From Ornithinibacillus bavariensis (lineage in GTDB: Bacteria > Bacillota > Bacilli > Bacillales > Amphibacillaceae): a stretch of DNA of 64,000 bases. Of the stretch, positions 26,163-34,888 are shown one piece after another. Positions within the stretch are counted from its first letter, which is position 1. Every line of letters starts with the position of its first letter. The notes below the pieces were generated by a model. It made no database searches and was not told the DNA's origin. It worked only from the letters and a program-made list of their open reading frames with translations. Where the stretch lies: positions 62,001 to 126,000 of the forward strand of contig NZ_JBNPWZ010000007.1 in the NCBI RefSeq assembly GCF_050433565.1, read 5' to 3'. The translations under genes were made by a program, and so were the position numbers.

Positions 26163-26189
26163 CTCCAATATAATACACCTTTGAAATTA

Positions 26190-26810
26190 TTATCGATTAC
26201 GCATTCCTTCCATAAATGTCCTTGCAGCATGATAAGGATCATCTGCTTGCATAATCCCTGATACTACAGCGACACCCGTAATATTTAGTCGGCTTAGCGC
26301 TGCTAGGTTTTCTGTTTTAATACCGCCAATTGCAACAATCGGAATAGTGACAGAATCAATAATTTGTTCAAGCATTCCTGGTGGGAGTACCTTCGCATCT
26401 TTCTTTGATTGTGTAGGGAATACTGCTCCTACGCCGATATAATCTGCCCCATAATGCTGAGCAGTCTTTGCTTGTTCCACGGTCGATACGGACACACCGA
26501 CCAGCATAGAAGAAGGAACAAGACGTCGCACCGCTGCCAGTGGCAGGTCACTTTGCCCGATATGAACCCCATCCGCTTCCACAGCTAAGGCGATATCTAC
26601 TCGATCATTGATGATGAGCGGAACGTCATAACGTCTTGTTAATTCTCTTAAACGAACCGCCTTCTGAAAAAATAGCTTGCTAGAAGTACTTTTTTCCCTG
26701 AGTTGAACCATGGTGACTCCACCCTTGATTGCAGCCTCGACTATTTGCAGCAATCTGTCTTCTGGTACGGATTCTTCGGTTACCAAATATAATGTATAGT
26801 CTCGTTTCAT
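26190..26810 (-). CDS. thiE: Thiamine-phosphate synthase
   Basis: A 206-residue TIM-barrel enzyme joining HMP-PP with thiazole phosphate. Seen: VTMVQLREKS (diphosphate site), PLIINDRVDIAL, DGVHIGQSDLP, and GVGAVFPTQSKKDA. ATG 26810 overlaps the thiM stop (ATGA); ATG 26834 lies inside thiM and is less likely. Last gene of the TPP-riboswitch operon. Confidence 0.95.
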   Translation of the reverse strand: MKRDYTLYLVTEESVPEDRLLQIVEAAIKGGVTMVQLREKSTSSKLFFQKAVRLRELTRRYDVPLIINDRVDIALAVEADGVHIGQSDLPLAAVRRLVPSSMLVGVSVSTVEQAKTAQHYGADYIGVGAVFPTQSKKDAKVLPPGMLEQIIDSVTIPIVAIGGIKTENLAALSRLNITGVAVVSGIMQADDPYHAARTFMEGMRNR

Positions 26811-27610
26811 GTTAGTCGCACCCTCGCTTCCCATTTTTCTCCACTCATATTCGTTATTTCATCCATCAGTTTTACACGGAATGTACCAAGACCCTCATGG
26901 CCAACCAATTGTTCCCTGGCAAGCTCTCCAGCAAGACTCATGACGGACATACCTGCTACTGCAGCAAAAAACGGATTATCAATCGCTCCAGCAAAGCAGG
27001 CGATTAAGGATGCAGTCATGCAGCCTGTCCCTGTTACTCTACTCAGCAGAATATCCCCATTTTCAACCGTAATGATATCACTTCCATCAGATATTACATC
27101 TTCTTTTCCACTGATGACAGTAACAGCATGAAGCTGTTGGGCTGCTTTTAATACTAAGCTTTCTTTCGTAATAGATATCTCGCCAGCATCTACTCCACGA
27201 GTCTGTGCATCTCCACCGACTAAGCTGAATATTTCTGAAGCATTACCACGTACAATCGTGACTTTTACCTTTTTAATAAATTCACGCGCTAATTCGGTTC
27301 GAAAGCGGGTCGCACCTACACCAACAGGATCAAATATTACCGGGATCCCTTTTCGATTAGCGGATTGACCTGCTAGAATCATCGCCTGGTACATTGTATT
27401 ATCAATGGTTCCAAAGTTAATTACTAATGCATCCGCTAGTTGGGCCATATCCGCAACCTCTTCGATTCCAGTTGCCATAACAGGTGAACCCCCAATAGCA
27501 AGCGTTACATTAGCACAATCATTAATGGTTACATTATTTGTTATATGGTGAATCAATGGTTGCTTCTCTCTCACCTTTGCAAATAATGGTATTATGTTCG
27601 TTTTGTTCAT
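26807..27610 (-). CDS. thiM: Hydroxyethylthiazole kinase
   Basis: A 267-residue ribokinase-fold enzyme phosphorylating thiazole alcohol for salvage. PLIHHITNNVTINDCAN, GGSPVMA, FDPVGVGATRFR and the catalytic GTGCMTAS (Cys) are clear. It overlaps thiD and thiE by 4 bases each, so the three are translationally coupled. Together with ThiD and TenA this is a salvage set without de novo genes. Confidence 0.96.
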   Translation of the reverse strand: MNKTNIIPLFAKVREKQPLIHHITNNVTINDCANVTLAIGGSPVMATGIEEVADMAQLADALVINFGTIDNTMYQAMILAGQSANRKGIPVIFDPVGVGATRFRTELAREFIKKVKVTIVRGNASEIFSLVGGDAQTRGVDAGEISITKESLVLKAAQQLHAVTVISGKEDVISDGSDIITVENGDILLSRVTGTGCMTASLIACFAGAIDNPFFAAVAGMSVMSLAGELAREQLVGHEGLGTFRVKLMDEITNMSGEKWEARVRLT

Positions 27611-28434
27611 CGATTCGACACCTCTGATTCCATATCAAGATAACCAGCATTTTTATAGAGTTCATAAAAATGGTTTGTTGGCCCATGTCCACTACCGAGG
27701 GAGAGACTGTATTGAATGGCAGTAGTGATATATTGCTTGCCTCTTTGAATCGCCTCCTCGAGGTTCATTCCCTTTGCTAGATTTGCAGCTATTGCAGAGG
27801 ATAGGGTACAACCAGTGCCATGGGTGTTTTTCGTTTCAATTCGCTTCCCTTTAATCCACAGAGTTGTTTCACCATCATAAAACAAATCATTTGGTTCCCC
27901 CTGTAAATGCCCACCTTTTAGGAGGACCGCTTTTGCACCAAGGCCAACGATTTGTTTACTCGCTGCAATCATATCTTCTTCTCCCTCAATTACCTGTCCC
28001 GTGAGAACCTCTGCCTCTGGAATGTTTGGTGTTACTATAGAAGCTAAAGGAATCAATTTCTCGATTAATGCTTCAATAGCCTCTTTTTGCAGGAGATGAC
28101 TACCTCCCTTTGATACCATAACTGGGTCTAATACGATATGGAATGGTTTATATTTTTTCATATTTTCGGTAATCATCGCTACGGTAGCTGTTGAAGATAG
28201 CATTCCAATTTTCACAGCATCCACTGGAATATCCTCAAAAACAGCATCGATTTGATCCTTAATAATCGATAAATGGATATCTTGTACGGAACGAACCTCC
28301 ATTGTGTTTTGCGCTGTTACTGCTGTTATGACAGACATGCCAAACACCCCATTAGCAGCAAATGTTTTTAAGTCTGCCTGGATGCCTGCACCTCCACCCG
28401 AATCCGATCCTGCTATGGTTAGCGCTGTATTCAT
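27607..28434 (-). CDS. thiD: Hydroxymethylpyrimidine/phosphomethylpyrimidine kinase
   Basis: A 275-residue HMP(-P) kinase. ALTIAGSDSGGGAGIQADLK, DPVMVSKGG and the anion hole NTHGTGCTLSSAIAA are definitive. Second gene of the operon, 55 bp after tenA. Makes HMP-PP for ThiE. Confidence 0.96.
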   Translation of the reverse strand: MNTALTIAGSDSGGGAGIQADLKTFAANGVFGMSVITAVTAQNTMEVRSVQDIHLSIIKDQIDAVFEDIPVDAVKIGMLSSTATVAMITENMKKYKPFHIVLDPVMVSKGGSHLLQKEAIEALIEKLIPLASIVTPNIPEAEVLTGQVIEGEEDMIAASKQIVGLGAKAVLLKGGHLQGEPNDLFYDGETTLWIKGKRIETKNTHGTGCTLSSAIAANLAKGMNLEEAIQRGKQYITTAIQYSLSLGSGHGPTNHFYELYKNAGYLDMESEVSNR

Positions 28435-28489
28435 CTAATGCTTCCCTCCTGTAAAATCTGTCGTTTAAACTATCTAAGTAGCAAGCTAT

Positions 28490-29179
28490 TTAAATTGGCC
28501 AGTCTTGCTTGTAGTAGTTCATCTCCCAAAATAAGTACTCATATTTAGAAGTCATTTGAAAATGTTTTTCTAAAACAGCGAGCTCTCGTTCAGGCTTCCC
28601 TGCCGCTAACTCATCCATTAACTCGATTAACCATTTTGCCCCATCTGCAAATGTATCTGAGTCATATGTCTCTATCCACTTTGCATATGGATGGAGTGAC
28701 AACCGATCACTATATTGCCTGCTTAATAATTTTCCAATCTCCCAGTAATCCCAAGCGCATGGCAACAGACAAGCAACCACCTCAGCAAGACTTCCATTTT
28801 GTGCTACATTCAACATATAGTTCGTGTATGCAATATTAACTGGTGTTGGTCTTGTTGCTTCTAGCTCTTCACTGCTGATACCGAATTCAGCCGCAAACTG
28901 TCGATGAAGCTCCATTTCAACATGTAATGTATCATGTAATACCTGTGCAAACCTGCCCATTGTTTCTAGATCTTGTGCTTTCAAAACACCTACGGAAAAC
29001 AGCTTGGCATAATCGATTAAATACACATAGTCTTGCTTTAAATAATGGACGAACTTGTCTCGTTCCAATGTTCCTTTTCCAATTCCCTGTACAAATGGAT
29101 GGTTATGATTCTTTTCCCATATCGGTTGAACATTAGCATACAACCGGTCTGTAAAGTTCGTTGTCGTCATGACTTTCAT
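28490..29179 (-). CDS. tenA: Aminopyrimidine aminohydrolase TenA
   Basis: A 229-residue TenA (thiaminase II). HPFVQGIGKGTLERDKFVHY, YLIDYAKLFS, and the catalytic Cys in ACLLPCAWDYWEIG are seen. It converts aminomethyl-pyrimidine from degraded thiamine to HMP, feeding ThiD. ATG 29179 follows AAAGGAGG; the frame extension to 29254 has no ribosome site and runs towards the terminator. First gene after the TPP riboswitch. Confidence 0.95.
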   Translation of the reverse strand: MKVMTTTNFTDRLYANVQPIWEKNHNHPFVQGIGKGTLERDKFVHYLKQDYVYLIDYAKLFSVGVLKAQDLETMGRFAQVLHDTLHVEMELHRQFAAEFGISSEELEATRPTPVNIAYTNYMLNVAQNGSLAEVVACLLPCAWDYWEIGKLLSRQYSDRLSLHPYAKWIETYDSDTFADGAKWLIELMDELAAGKPERELAVLEKHFQMTSKYEYLFWEMNYYKQDWPI

Positions 29180-29258
29180 TCCCAATTCCTCCTTTAGGCT
29201 GATAGCTAGAAATAATCGTTGCCTAGTATTCCTCACCCGAAGATCCTTCTCCATCGAA

Positions 29259-29290
29259 TAGAAAAGCCACCCCCTAATAAAGGAAGTGGC
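29259..29290 (-). terminator. Terminator of the TPP riboswitch expression platform
   Basis: GCCAC (29290-29286 on minus) pairs with GTGGC (29270-29266), then TTTTCTATT. CCACTTCC in its arm can also pair with GGGAAGT at the aptamer 3' end, a plausible antiterminator switch. Confidence 0.65.
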
Positions 29291-29320
29291 AGAATGAAAT
29301 AATATATATCATTATTCGCC

Positions 29321-29411
29321 TACTTCCCTCCGCTAGTTTTAACTAGATCAGGTTCAAAGGGTCTAGAACCGAGGTTCAATCTCAGTCTTCGTGAAGACTC
29401 CCCTAGTGCAA
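29321..29411 (-). ncRNA. TPP riboswitch (THI element)
   Basis: Minus strand shows all THI-box blocks: ACTAGGGGAGTC, GACTGAGAT, ACCCTTTGAACCTGATC, then CTAGTTAAAACTAGCGGAGGG. It precedes tenA-thiD-thiM-thiE; TPP binding represses the operon. Confidence 0.96.
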
Positions 29412-29606
29412 ACGATAGTTTCACTACTAGGTTATCATGTCTCAACATAATTGCAAGCCGTAACTGCTAATATGAGTAAAAAGTACCCTTATGTTCTACT
29501 TATGAAGCTTTCCACCCCATGCATAGGTAAAGATGACTTTTTTCATATTGCATTAACGTAGGATACGCATTACACTAAGAAATAAAAATATTAAAGAGGT
29601 TAGAGT
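29412..29606. other. Promoter region between TPP riboswitch and permease
   Basis: Carries the start region for both divergent transcripts. No other gene or repeat seen. Confidence 0.4.
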
Positions 29607-30995
29607 GTGAATCGATTGAGAAAGAAAGACATCCATGAATTAATCCATCAGCAAAAAGGGACCCGACTTAGTCGAACGTTAGGGCCTTTTGATCTCATCA
29701 TGCTAGGAGTAGGAGCAATTATTGGGACCGGTATTTTCATATTGCCGGGAACTGTTGCTGCATTACATGCTGGTCCTGGTATTATTTTTTCTTTTATTAT
29801 TGCAGCAATTGTCTGCTCTTTTGCTGGAATGTGTTATTCCGAATTTGCTTCTTCCATACCAGTCACAGGTAGTGCCTATACGTATAGCTACACCGTGTTT
29901 GGTGAATTAGTTGCTTGGATTGTGGCATGGGCGCTAGTACTTGAGTACGGGCTTGCAGCCGCTTCTGTTGCGACTGGATGGTCAGCTTATTTTGTATCCT
30001 TATTAAAAGGATTGCATATTACCATTCCCCATGCACTAACAGGTCCCTTCAATCCAGCAGAGGGAACATATCTTAACCTTCCAGCGATAGTTATCGTACT
30101 ACTATTAGCTTATCTATTAACCTTTGGTATAAAGGAATCGAATCGTCTTAATAAGATAATGGTCTTAATTAAACTATCTGTAATTGTATTATTTATCGTT
30201 GTAGGTGCATTTTATGTTAAATATGATAATTGGCAACCATTATTGCCATTTGGTTGGGATGGCGTGTTTACAGGTGCAGCTCTTGTATTCTTTGCGTACT
30301 TAGGATTTGATGCTGTATCTTCAGCGGCAGAAGAGGTGAAAAATCCCCAAAAGACAATGCCTATTGGAATCATTGGTTCATTGTTTATTTGCACTAGTCT
30401 ATATGTTGTCGTTTCTCTAGTATTAACAGGAATGGTATCCTATACGAAATTAAACGTTAGTGATCCAGTTAGTTTTGCTATGGGACTAGTCAATCAAAAT
30501 TGGATTGCTGGATTTATTTCACTCGGGGCTATAGCTGGAATGATGACGGTTATTCTTGTGTTTCTTTATGGAGGGACAAGACTACTTTTCGCTTTAGGAC
30601 GTGACCGACTACTCCCAAAACGCATGAGTCAATTAAATGCGAAGGGGAACTCACCAGTCTTTAGTACTTGGATCTTTTCCTTTTTGATTGCCTTTTGTGC
30701 GGGTATCGTACCTTTAGCCAAGCTAACCGAAATGGCTAACATGGGGACATTGCTAGCATTTACCATCATATCGCTTGGTGTGATCTTTTTACGAAAGGAC
30801 CCTAATATTCCAGCTGGGGGATTTCGTGTTCCGTTCTTTCCGGTCATTCCAATCGTATCCTTTTTGTTATGTCTATTCCTAATGACACAGTTATCAGCAC
30901 ATACATTAATTGCATCAGGAATCTGGTTTGTAATAGGCTTGTTAATTTATGGCTTATATGGCTGGAAAAATAGCTTGATGCATAAGAAAGGGTGA
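29607..30995 (+). CDS. APC-family amino acid permease (CAT-like)
   Basis: A 462-residue, 12-helix transporter of the cationic amino acid transporter group. TM1 motif GVGAIIGTGIFILPG, FAYLGFDAVSSAAEEVKNPQKTMP in TM6-7 loop and LFALGRDRLLP are typical of YfnA/YhdG-type proteins. Start GTG 29607 with AAAGAGGT upstream. Strong terminator overlaps its stop. Substrate not determined. Confidence 0.9.
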   Translation: MNRLRKKDIHELIHQQKGTRLSRTLGPFDLIMLGVGAIIGTGIFILPGTVAALHAGPGIIFSFIIAAIVCSFAGMCYSEFASSIPVTGSAYTYSYTVFGELVAWIVAWALVLEYGLAAASVATGWSAYFVSLLKGLHITIPHALTGPFNPAEGTYLNLPAIVIVLLLAYLLTFGIKESNRLNKIMVLIKLSVIVLFIVVGAFYVKYDNWQPLLPFGWDGVFTGAALVFFAYLGFDAVSSAAEEVKNPQKTMPIGIIGSLFICTSLYVVVSLVLTGMVSYTKLNVSDPVSFAMGLVNQNWIAGFISLGAIAGMMTVILVFLYGGTRLLFALGRDRLLPKRMSQLNAKGNSPVFSTWIFSFLIAFCAGIVPLAKLTEMANMGTLLAFTIISLGVIFLRKDPNIPAGGFRVPFFPVIPIVSFLLCLFLMTQLSAHTLIASGIWFVIGLLIYGLYGWKNSLMHKKG

Positions 30996-31024
30996 GCAAA
31001 CCTTTATGGGCGCTCACCCTTTTT
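30990..31024 (+). terminator. Intrinsic terminator after permease
   Basis: GGGTGAGC / GCTCACCC stem followed by TTTTT; begins within the last codons of the permease. Confidence 0.88.
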
Positions 31025-31027
31025 AAC

Positions 31028-31819
31028 TTACTTTTCTAATAAAGAATTTCTTAACTGATGAATTTCTTCTTTTTCTAATCCTACGCCATTTATTAAATAG
31101 TTTTCCACATTTCCATATTTCTCTTCTATCTCATCAAAAAATGCACGTATATATGCAACACGAGCTTCGTACATCGCTATGACGACATCACGATCAATAT
31201 GCTCTGGGAAAGCGTAACCGATTTTCTCAAAACTTTTTTCCATAATTTCTAGAGCATTATTCGTATATAAATAATCCTCCTCGATTAATTGACGTGAAAC
31301 ACCAAGTGCACTTAGAAGTAGTGCAGCAACAGCTCCAGTTCTATCCTTTCCCGCCATGCAGTGGAATAAAAGGGCTTTATCAGGTTCATCCAATAAAATC
31401 CTAAATATCTTTTCAAACGCTGCCGTTTTCCCCACCATTGCACGGTTCATATTCAGTAGCATTTCACCGGGTTTACTATTAATTAGCTTATCCTCAAATT
31501 TTATAATATCTCCAGCTTGCCTTACTGCAGCTTCATCATTCATCAGTGGAATATGAATCCATTTAATCCCAGTGATTTCTGGATCTGGATGGTTCGTTAT
31601 TTCATCCTGATCACGCAGGTCACAGATATGTTTAATTTCCAACCCCTGCAAGACTTCGATGCCTGCTGCTGTCAATAGGCTCAAATTTCCTGAACGAAAA
31701 AGCTTACCTTTTCTAACATGACGGCCATCCTCGGTTATCATTCCACCTACATCTCGAAAATTAAAACTACCTTCCAGCAAAATATCCTTTATTGCCTGTT
31801 CCAATTTCCTCTCCCCCAT
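31028..31819 (-). CDS. Tyrosine-protein phosphatase (DSP/LipA-like)
   Basis: A 263-residue phosphatase with active-site loop FHCMAGKDRTGAVAAL (HCx5R: Cys, Arg). N-terminal NFRDVGGMITEDGRHVRKGKLFRSGNL is the Y_phosphatase3 block. Family members act on phosphotyrosine or phosphoinositides. ATG 31819 lacks a clear ribosome site, while TTG 31804 has GGGGAG about 6 bases upstream; the true start may be there. Single gene. Confidence 0.85.
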   Translation of the reverse strand: MGERKLEQAIKDILLEGSFNFRDVGGMITEDGRHVRKGKLFRSGNLSLLTAAGIEVLQGLEIKHICDLRDQDEITNHPDPEITGIKWIHIPLMNDEAAVRQAGDIIKFEDKLINSKPGEMLLNMNRAMVGKTAAFEKIFRILLDEPDKALLFHCMAGKDRTGAVAALLLSALGVSRQLIEEDYLYTNNALEIMEKSFEKIGYAFPEHIDRDVVIAMYEARVAYIRAFFDEIEEKYGNVENYLINGVGLEKEEIHQLRNSLLEK

Positions 31820-32024
31820 TTTATCTCTGTAGTCTTCACTGCTTCCTATTATAAAAATTATATCTTAATCCCATTAGAAGCGTATGTTCCAAACATATCA
31901 TAGTGAGGAGAGTTTGGCTATTCCCCTTGGAATCCTTCCTAAGAATAAAAATCAAAATCCAAACGAGACTATAATAAAAGCTCATTTAAAATAAATGCCT
32001 AATTCAAGGAGAAGGAGATTACGT

Positions 32025-33026
32025 ATGAAGAAACATTTGATTGTTTCACTTTTAGTTCTATTTATTGTATTATTCTTACATTTACCATCCACTTCTCACG
32101 CTAGTTCAACCTCAAACCTATATGAAGTAAAGGGTGGTGATACATTGCCTAAAATTGCTAAACAATTTAGTACCTCCACATACGAACTTAAAATCACAAA
32201 TGGTCTCCAGTCTAACACCCTACTAGAGGGGCAGAAGCTAATCGTACCAGTGATCCATGAAGTTGCTCCTGGGGAAACCTTACAACAAATAGCTAAAGAA
32301 TTTCACTCAACCGAGGAGATCATCCAACATGTGAATCGTCTTCCCTCTAAGCAATTACGTCCAGGGCAAATGCTAACAATTAAGCCAAAGCCATTGAACA
32401 TGGAAGGACAGCATATTGTAATGACTAGAGAGGAATTTCAGGACTGGCTGCTCAACCAGAAGTTCACAAGGGAAATCCATCTCATTCAACAGCATCATAC
32501 GTGGCGACCTTCCTACAAGCATTTTCATGGTAACAATTATTTTCAAATGTTAAACAGTATGCAGCAGCATCATATGAAAACAATGGGTTGGAGTAATATT
32601 GCCCAGAATATCACTACCTTCCCCGACGGAAAAATTGCTCTTTCTCGTCCGATTAATATTGCCCCTGAGGGAACCATTGGGACAAAGGCTAATGAAAATG
32701 GCATTGCTATCGAGCATGTCGGAGACTTTGATCTTGGTCATGATGTTATGACACAGGAACAAAGAGATACAATTATATTCGTAACGGCACTGCTAAGCTT
32801 AAAATTTTCCTTAGAACCATCTATTGACACAATCACCTATCATCATTGGTGGCACTACAAAACAAAGGAAAGGGTACTCGACAACGCAAAGGACAATGAG
32901 GTTAAATCCTGTCCTGGTACTAATTTTTTTGGAGGAAATTCAACAACTCATGCGAAGAATAACTTCTATCCTTTAGTGGAAAAGAAAATGGAAGAGCTAC
33001 GGGATTTATTTCATAGAAATCAATAA
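32025..33026 (+). CDS. Secreted LysM N-acetylmuramoyl-L-alanine amidase
   Basis: A 333-residue cell-wall hydrolase. Signal peptide about residues 1-27 (KKHLIVSLLVLFIVLF..., ending SHASS). Two LysM modules follow (YEVKGGDTLPKIAKQF; HEVAPGETLQQIAKEF), then an amidase_2/PGRP domain with zinc ligands in IQQHHTW, YHHWWH and SCPGTNFFGG. ATG 32025 (AAGGAG, 7 bases) is preferred to 31995. Acts on peptidoglycan outside the cell; Arg-rich upstream extension is non-coding. Confidence 0.88.
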   Translation: MKKHLIVSLLVLFIVLFLHLPSTSHASSTSNLYEVKGGDTLPKIAKQFSTSTYELKITNGLQSNTLLEGQKLIVPVIHEVAPGETLQQIAKEFHSTEEIIQHVNRLPSKQLRPGQMLTIKPKPLNMEGQHIVMTREEFQDWLLNQKFTREIHLIQQHHTWRPSYKHFHGNNYFQMLNSMQQHHMKTMGWSNIAQNITTFPDGKIALSRPINIAPEGTIGTKANENGIAIEHVGDFDLGHDVMTQEQRDTIIFVTALLSLKFSLEPSIDTITYHHWWHYKTKERVLDNAKDNEVKSCPGTNFFGGNSTTHAKNNFYPLVEKKMEELRDLFHRNQ

Positions 33027-33056
33027 AATTTTATGTACCAGCCCTACATGGATTAA

Positions 33057-33092
33057 TGGCCAGATCCCTTAAACAGGAACTGGCCATTTCCT
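33057..33092. terminator. Hairpin between convergent genes
   Basis: TGGCCAG (33057-33063) pairs with CTGGCCA (33080-33086), followed by TTTCC. Likely ends the amidase transcript. Confidence 0.6.
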
Positions 33093-33097
33093 CTTCA

Positions 33098-33652
33098 TTA
33101 ATCCTCGAATCGCTTGATAAAGTCTACAAATTTCACTACAAACTTTTGTAAGAATTCAGCAGTGCCTTCATTAGTAATTGCTCCACTCTCATTCATTAGT
33201 GTTGCTACATTACCAATATATGCTTCAGGTTGCTGAAGTACTGGTACATTCACACAAGTTAGCATTTGGCGCAAATGATGGTTAGCTCCAAATCCACCGA
33301 TCCCTCCTGGGGATTGGCTTATGATTGCTGCAGGCTTTCCACCCCATTTATTATCTGTCTTTGGACGAGAGGCTGTATCTAATGCATTTTTTAACACAGC
33401 TGGAATCGAACGATTATATTCAGGTGTTACAAATAAAAATGTATCACATTCCCCAATTTTTTGTCTGAACTCGTGTAGCACTTCTGGTGCATTATTCTCA
33501 TCATCAAAATCCTGATTATAAAAAGGTAGATTACCGATTTCTATTAACTCTGTTTCAAATCCTTCTGGGAAATAGCCCATTACATTTTTAGCAAGCTTTT
33601 TAGAATATGATTCCTTTCGAAGGCTTCCTACTAGAACTCCAACTTTTGTCAT
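33098..33652 (-). CDS. NADPH-dependent FMN reductase
   Basis: A 184-residue flavodoxin-fold reductase. VGSLRKESYSKKLAKN is the phosphate loop, LFVTPEYNRSIPAVLKNALD the FMN site (PEYNxSxPxxLKNAxD), and QSPGGIGGFGANHHLR the family signature. ATG 33652 has AAGGATG about 9 bases upstream; upstream codons to 33706 look non-coding. Reduces FMN, quinones or azo dyes using NAD(P)H. Confidence 0.9.
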   Translation of the reverse strand: MTKVGVLVGSLRKESYSKKLAKNVMGYFPEGFETELIEIGNLPFYNQDFDDENNAPEVLHEFRQKIGECDTFLFVTPEYNRSIPAVLKNALDTASRPKTDNKWGGKPAAIISQSPGGIGGFGANHHLRQMLTCVNVPVLQQPEAYIGNVATLMNESGAITNEGTAEFLQKFVVKFVDFIKRFED

Positions 33653-33863
33653 CTCAATCATCCTTATTCTTGTATTCTGATACAAATTAAATTGTAGAAA
33701 AAACAAAATTATAAGTCAAAACATCAGTTTCTCTACTAACGCTAATAGTATCTCTTTCGTTATACGCTTTATGTATTCACGTTACATAACGCCCTAATAT
33801 ATTTGTCAAAATGACAGGTATTGATTATAGTTGTGATGTACGATAAAAGTTAAATAGTTTTAC
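33653..33863. other. Leader and promoter region before the cobalamin riboswitch
   Basis: No gene seen; AT-rich with promoter-like hexamers but none convincing. Confidence 0.35.
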
Positions 33864-34030
33864 CGGTAAGATTGGTGTCATAATAGACTTAATAGGGAAT
33901 CTGGTGAAAAACCAGAACTGTACCCGCAACTGTAAATGCTGACGAAATAATCAAAACCACTGTTTATGAACGGGAAGGGATTAGAGTAGGTTATAGCATA
34001 AGTCAGGAGACCTGCCAATAGTACATATAG
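33864..34030 (+). ncRNA. Cobalamin riboswitch
   Basis: Hallmarks in order: GGTGTC, AATAGGGAATCTGGTG, AAAACCAG, ACTGTACCCGCAACTGTAA, CCACTG, CGGGAAGG and the B12 box AGTCAGGAGACCTGCC (about 34000-34016). It is followed by two terminators and then an acyl-CoA thioesterase gene; no corrinoid transport or synthesis gene, or metE/nrd-type target, is nearby. Confidence 0.93.
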
Positions 34031-34070
34031 TAATATCTTCTTCGGGAGTTGGGGAGGTATAACGAGGGTA

Positions 34071-34232
34071 ATGATGTTGGTAGCAGTTCAACCACTGCTA
34101 TTTTTGCTCTTGTTTGTAAACCCATCTTATCGGATGGGTTTTTTTAGTATTGTGAATACTATCTACATTTCACGTCTCTCTCCTCTAACTAGAAGGCCTA
34201 TTGACAAAACAGGAAAAGAGGAAATAATATGA
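34071..34232 (+). CDS. Possible 53-codon leader ORF after the riboswitch
   Basis: Frame opens with ATG ATG after GAGGG (5 bases to the second ATG) and encodes MMLVAVQPLLFLLLFVNPS, then a basic tail. Its TGA overlaps the thioesterase ATG as ATGA, hinting at coupling. Against it: the frame runs through both terminators and 53 open codons can arise by chance. Not recognised. Confidence 0.22.
   Translation: MMLVAVQPLLFLLLFVNPSYRMGFFSIVNTIYISRLSPLTRRPIDKTGKEEII
34081..34105 (+). terminator. Riboswitch terminator 1
   Basis: TAGCAGT, loop TCAACC, ACTGCTA with one extra base, then TTTTT. Probable expression-platform terminator. Confidence 0.75.
34119..34145 (+). terminator. Terminator 2, tandem
   Basis: AACCCATC, loop TTATCG, GATGGGTT, then TTTTTTT. 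Stronger than terminator 1 and 14 bases after it. Confidence 0.82.
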
Positions 34233-34708
34233 CAGAAAAGTTATCGACGAATGTATCCAGAACAAATCAAACAAAGCTGGTACTGCCACCGGATACAAAT
34301 CATTTAGGTACTATTTTCGGTGGGACCGTACTTGCTTATATTGATGAAATTGCTGCTATCACAGCGATGAAACATAGTAATCAGGTTGTTGTCACTGCCT
34401 CAATTGATACGGTTAACTTTCTTTCATCTGCTCGGGTTGGTGATATTCTGCACCTAGAAGGTGTTGTTATATCGACGGGGAGAACCTCCATGGAGGTGTT
34501 CGTAAAAGTAGAATGCCAAAACATTCAATCAGGAGAAAAGACGATTACAACAACAGCAATTCTTACGATGGTCGCTGTTGATCAAGCTGGAAAGCCTACA
34601 CCTGTCTGTGGGGTTATACCGGAAACCGAGGAGGAAAAGCGACTATTTTTGAGTGCTCCAACTAGAAGAAACAGGCGTCTACAAATAAGTGCAGAAAAGA
34701 TGAAATAA
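34229..34708 (+). CDS. Acyl-CoA thioesterase, hotdog fold (YkhA-like)
   Basis: A 159-residue hotdog thioesterase. LPPDTNHLGTIFGGTVLAYIDE (catalytic Asp/Asn helix), ASIDTVNFLSSARVGD and GRTSMEVFVKVE identify the acyl-CoA hydrolase YkhA/YciA group. ATG 34229 follows AGAGGA by 6 bases. A TTGACA at 34201 has its only -10-like match on the start codon, so the real promoter is probably upstream, possibly under riboswitch control. Hydrolyses acyl-CoA in the cytosol. Confidence 0.9.
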   Translation: MTEKLSTNVSRTNQTKLVLPPDTNHLGTIFGGTVLAYIDEIAAITAMKHSNQVVVTASIDTVNFLSSARVGDILHLEGVVISTGRTSMEVFVKVECQNIQSGEKTITTTAILTMVAVDQAGKPTPVCGVIPETEEEKRLFLSAPTRRNRRLQISAEKMK

Positions 34709-34739
34709 TTTATCAGCATGATTTTTTAGTGATGGTTAT

Positions 34740-34863
34740 GAGGTGGGACACAAGTGTTCTTCAACACTACTTGATCGGTGCGAAAAACGCTTGGAAAACA
34801 CATTACACGAAACAGTAAATGATCCGACCCTTCGAAATGATTGTTTCGTTATGTCCCATCCTC
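34740..34863. repeat. Structured inverted-repeat element (about 124 bp)
   Basis: Ends GAGGTGGGACA and TGTCCCATCCTC are complementary with one bulge. Inside are AGTGTT-CTTC-AACACT, GCG-AAAAA-CGC and ACGAAACA (34807) with TGTTTCGT (34842). The nested stems, the palindromic ends and the convergent location resemble dispersed intergenic hairpin repeats of Bacilli whose ends read GTGGGACA/TGTCCCAC. May act as a two-way terminator or encode a structured RNA. Confidence 0.65.
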
Positions 34864-34888
34864 TATTAAAATTCCTTCCGTTCTCCTT

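Noticed and set aside
32550..32762. 70-codon minus-strand ORF within the amidase
   Set aside because: Fully inside a confidently assigned gene and without a ribosome site.
34201..34230. Consensus promoter TTGACA-N18-TAATAT for the thioesterase
   Set aside because: The -10 would overlap the start codon, so transcription would begin within the gene.
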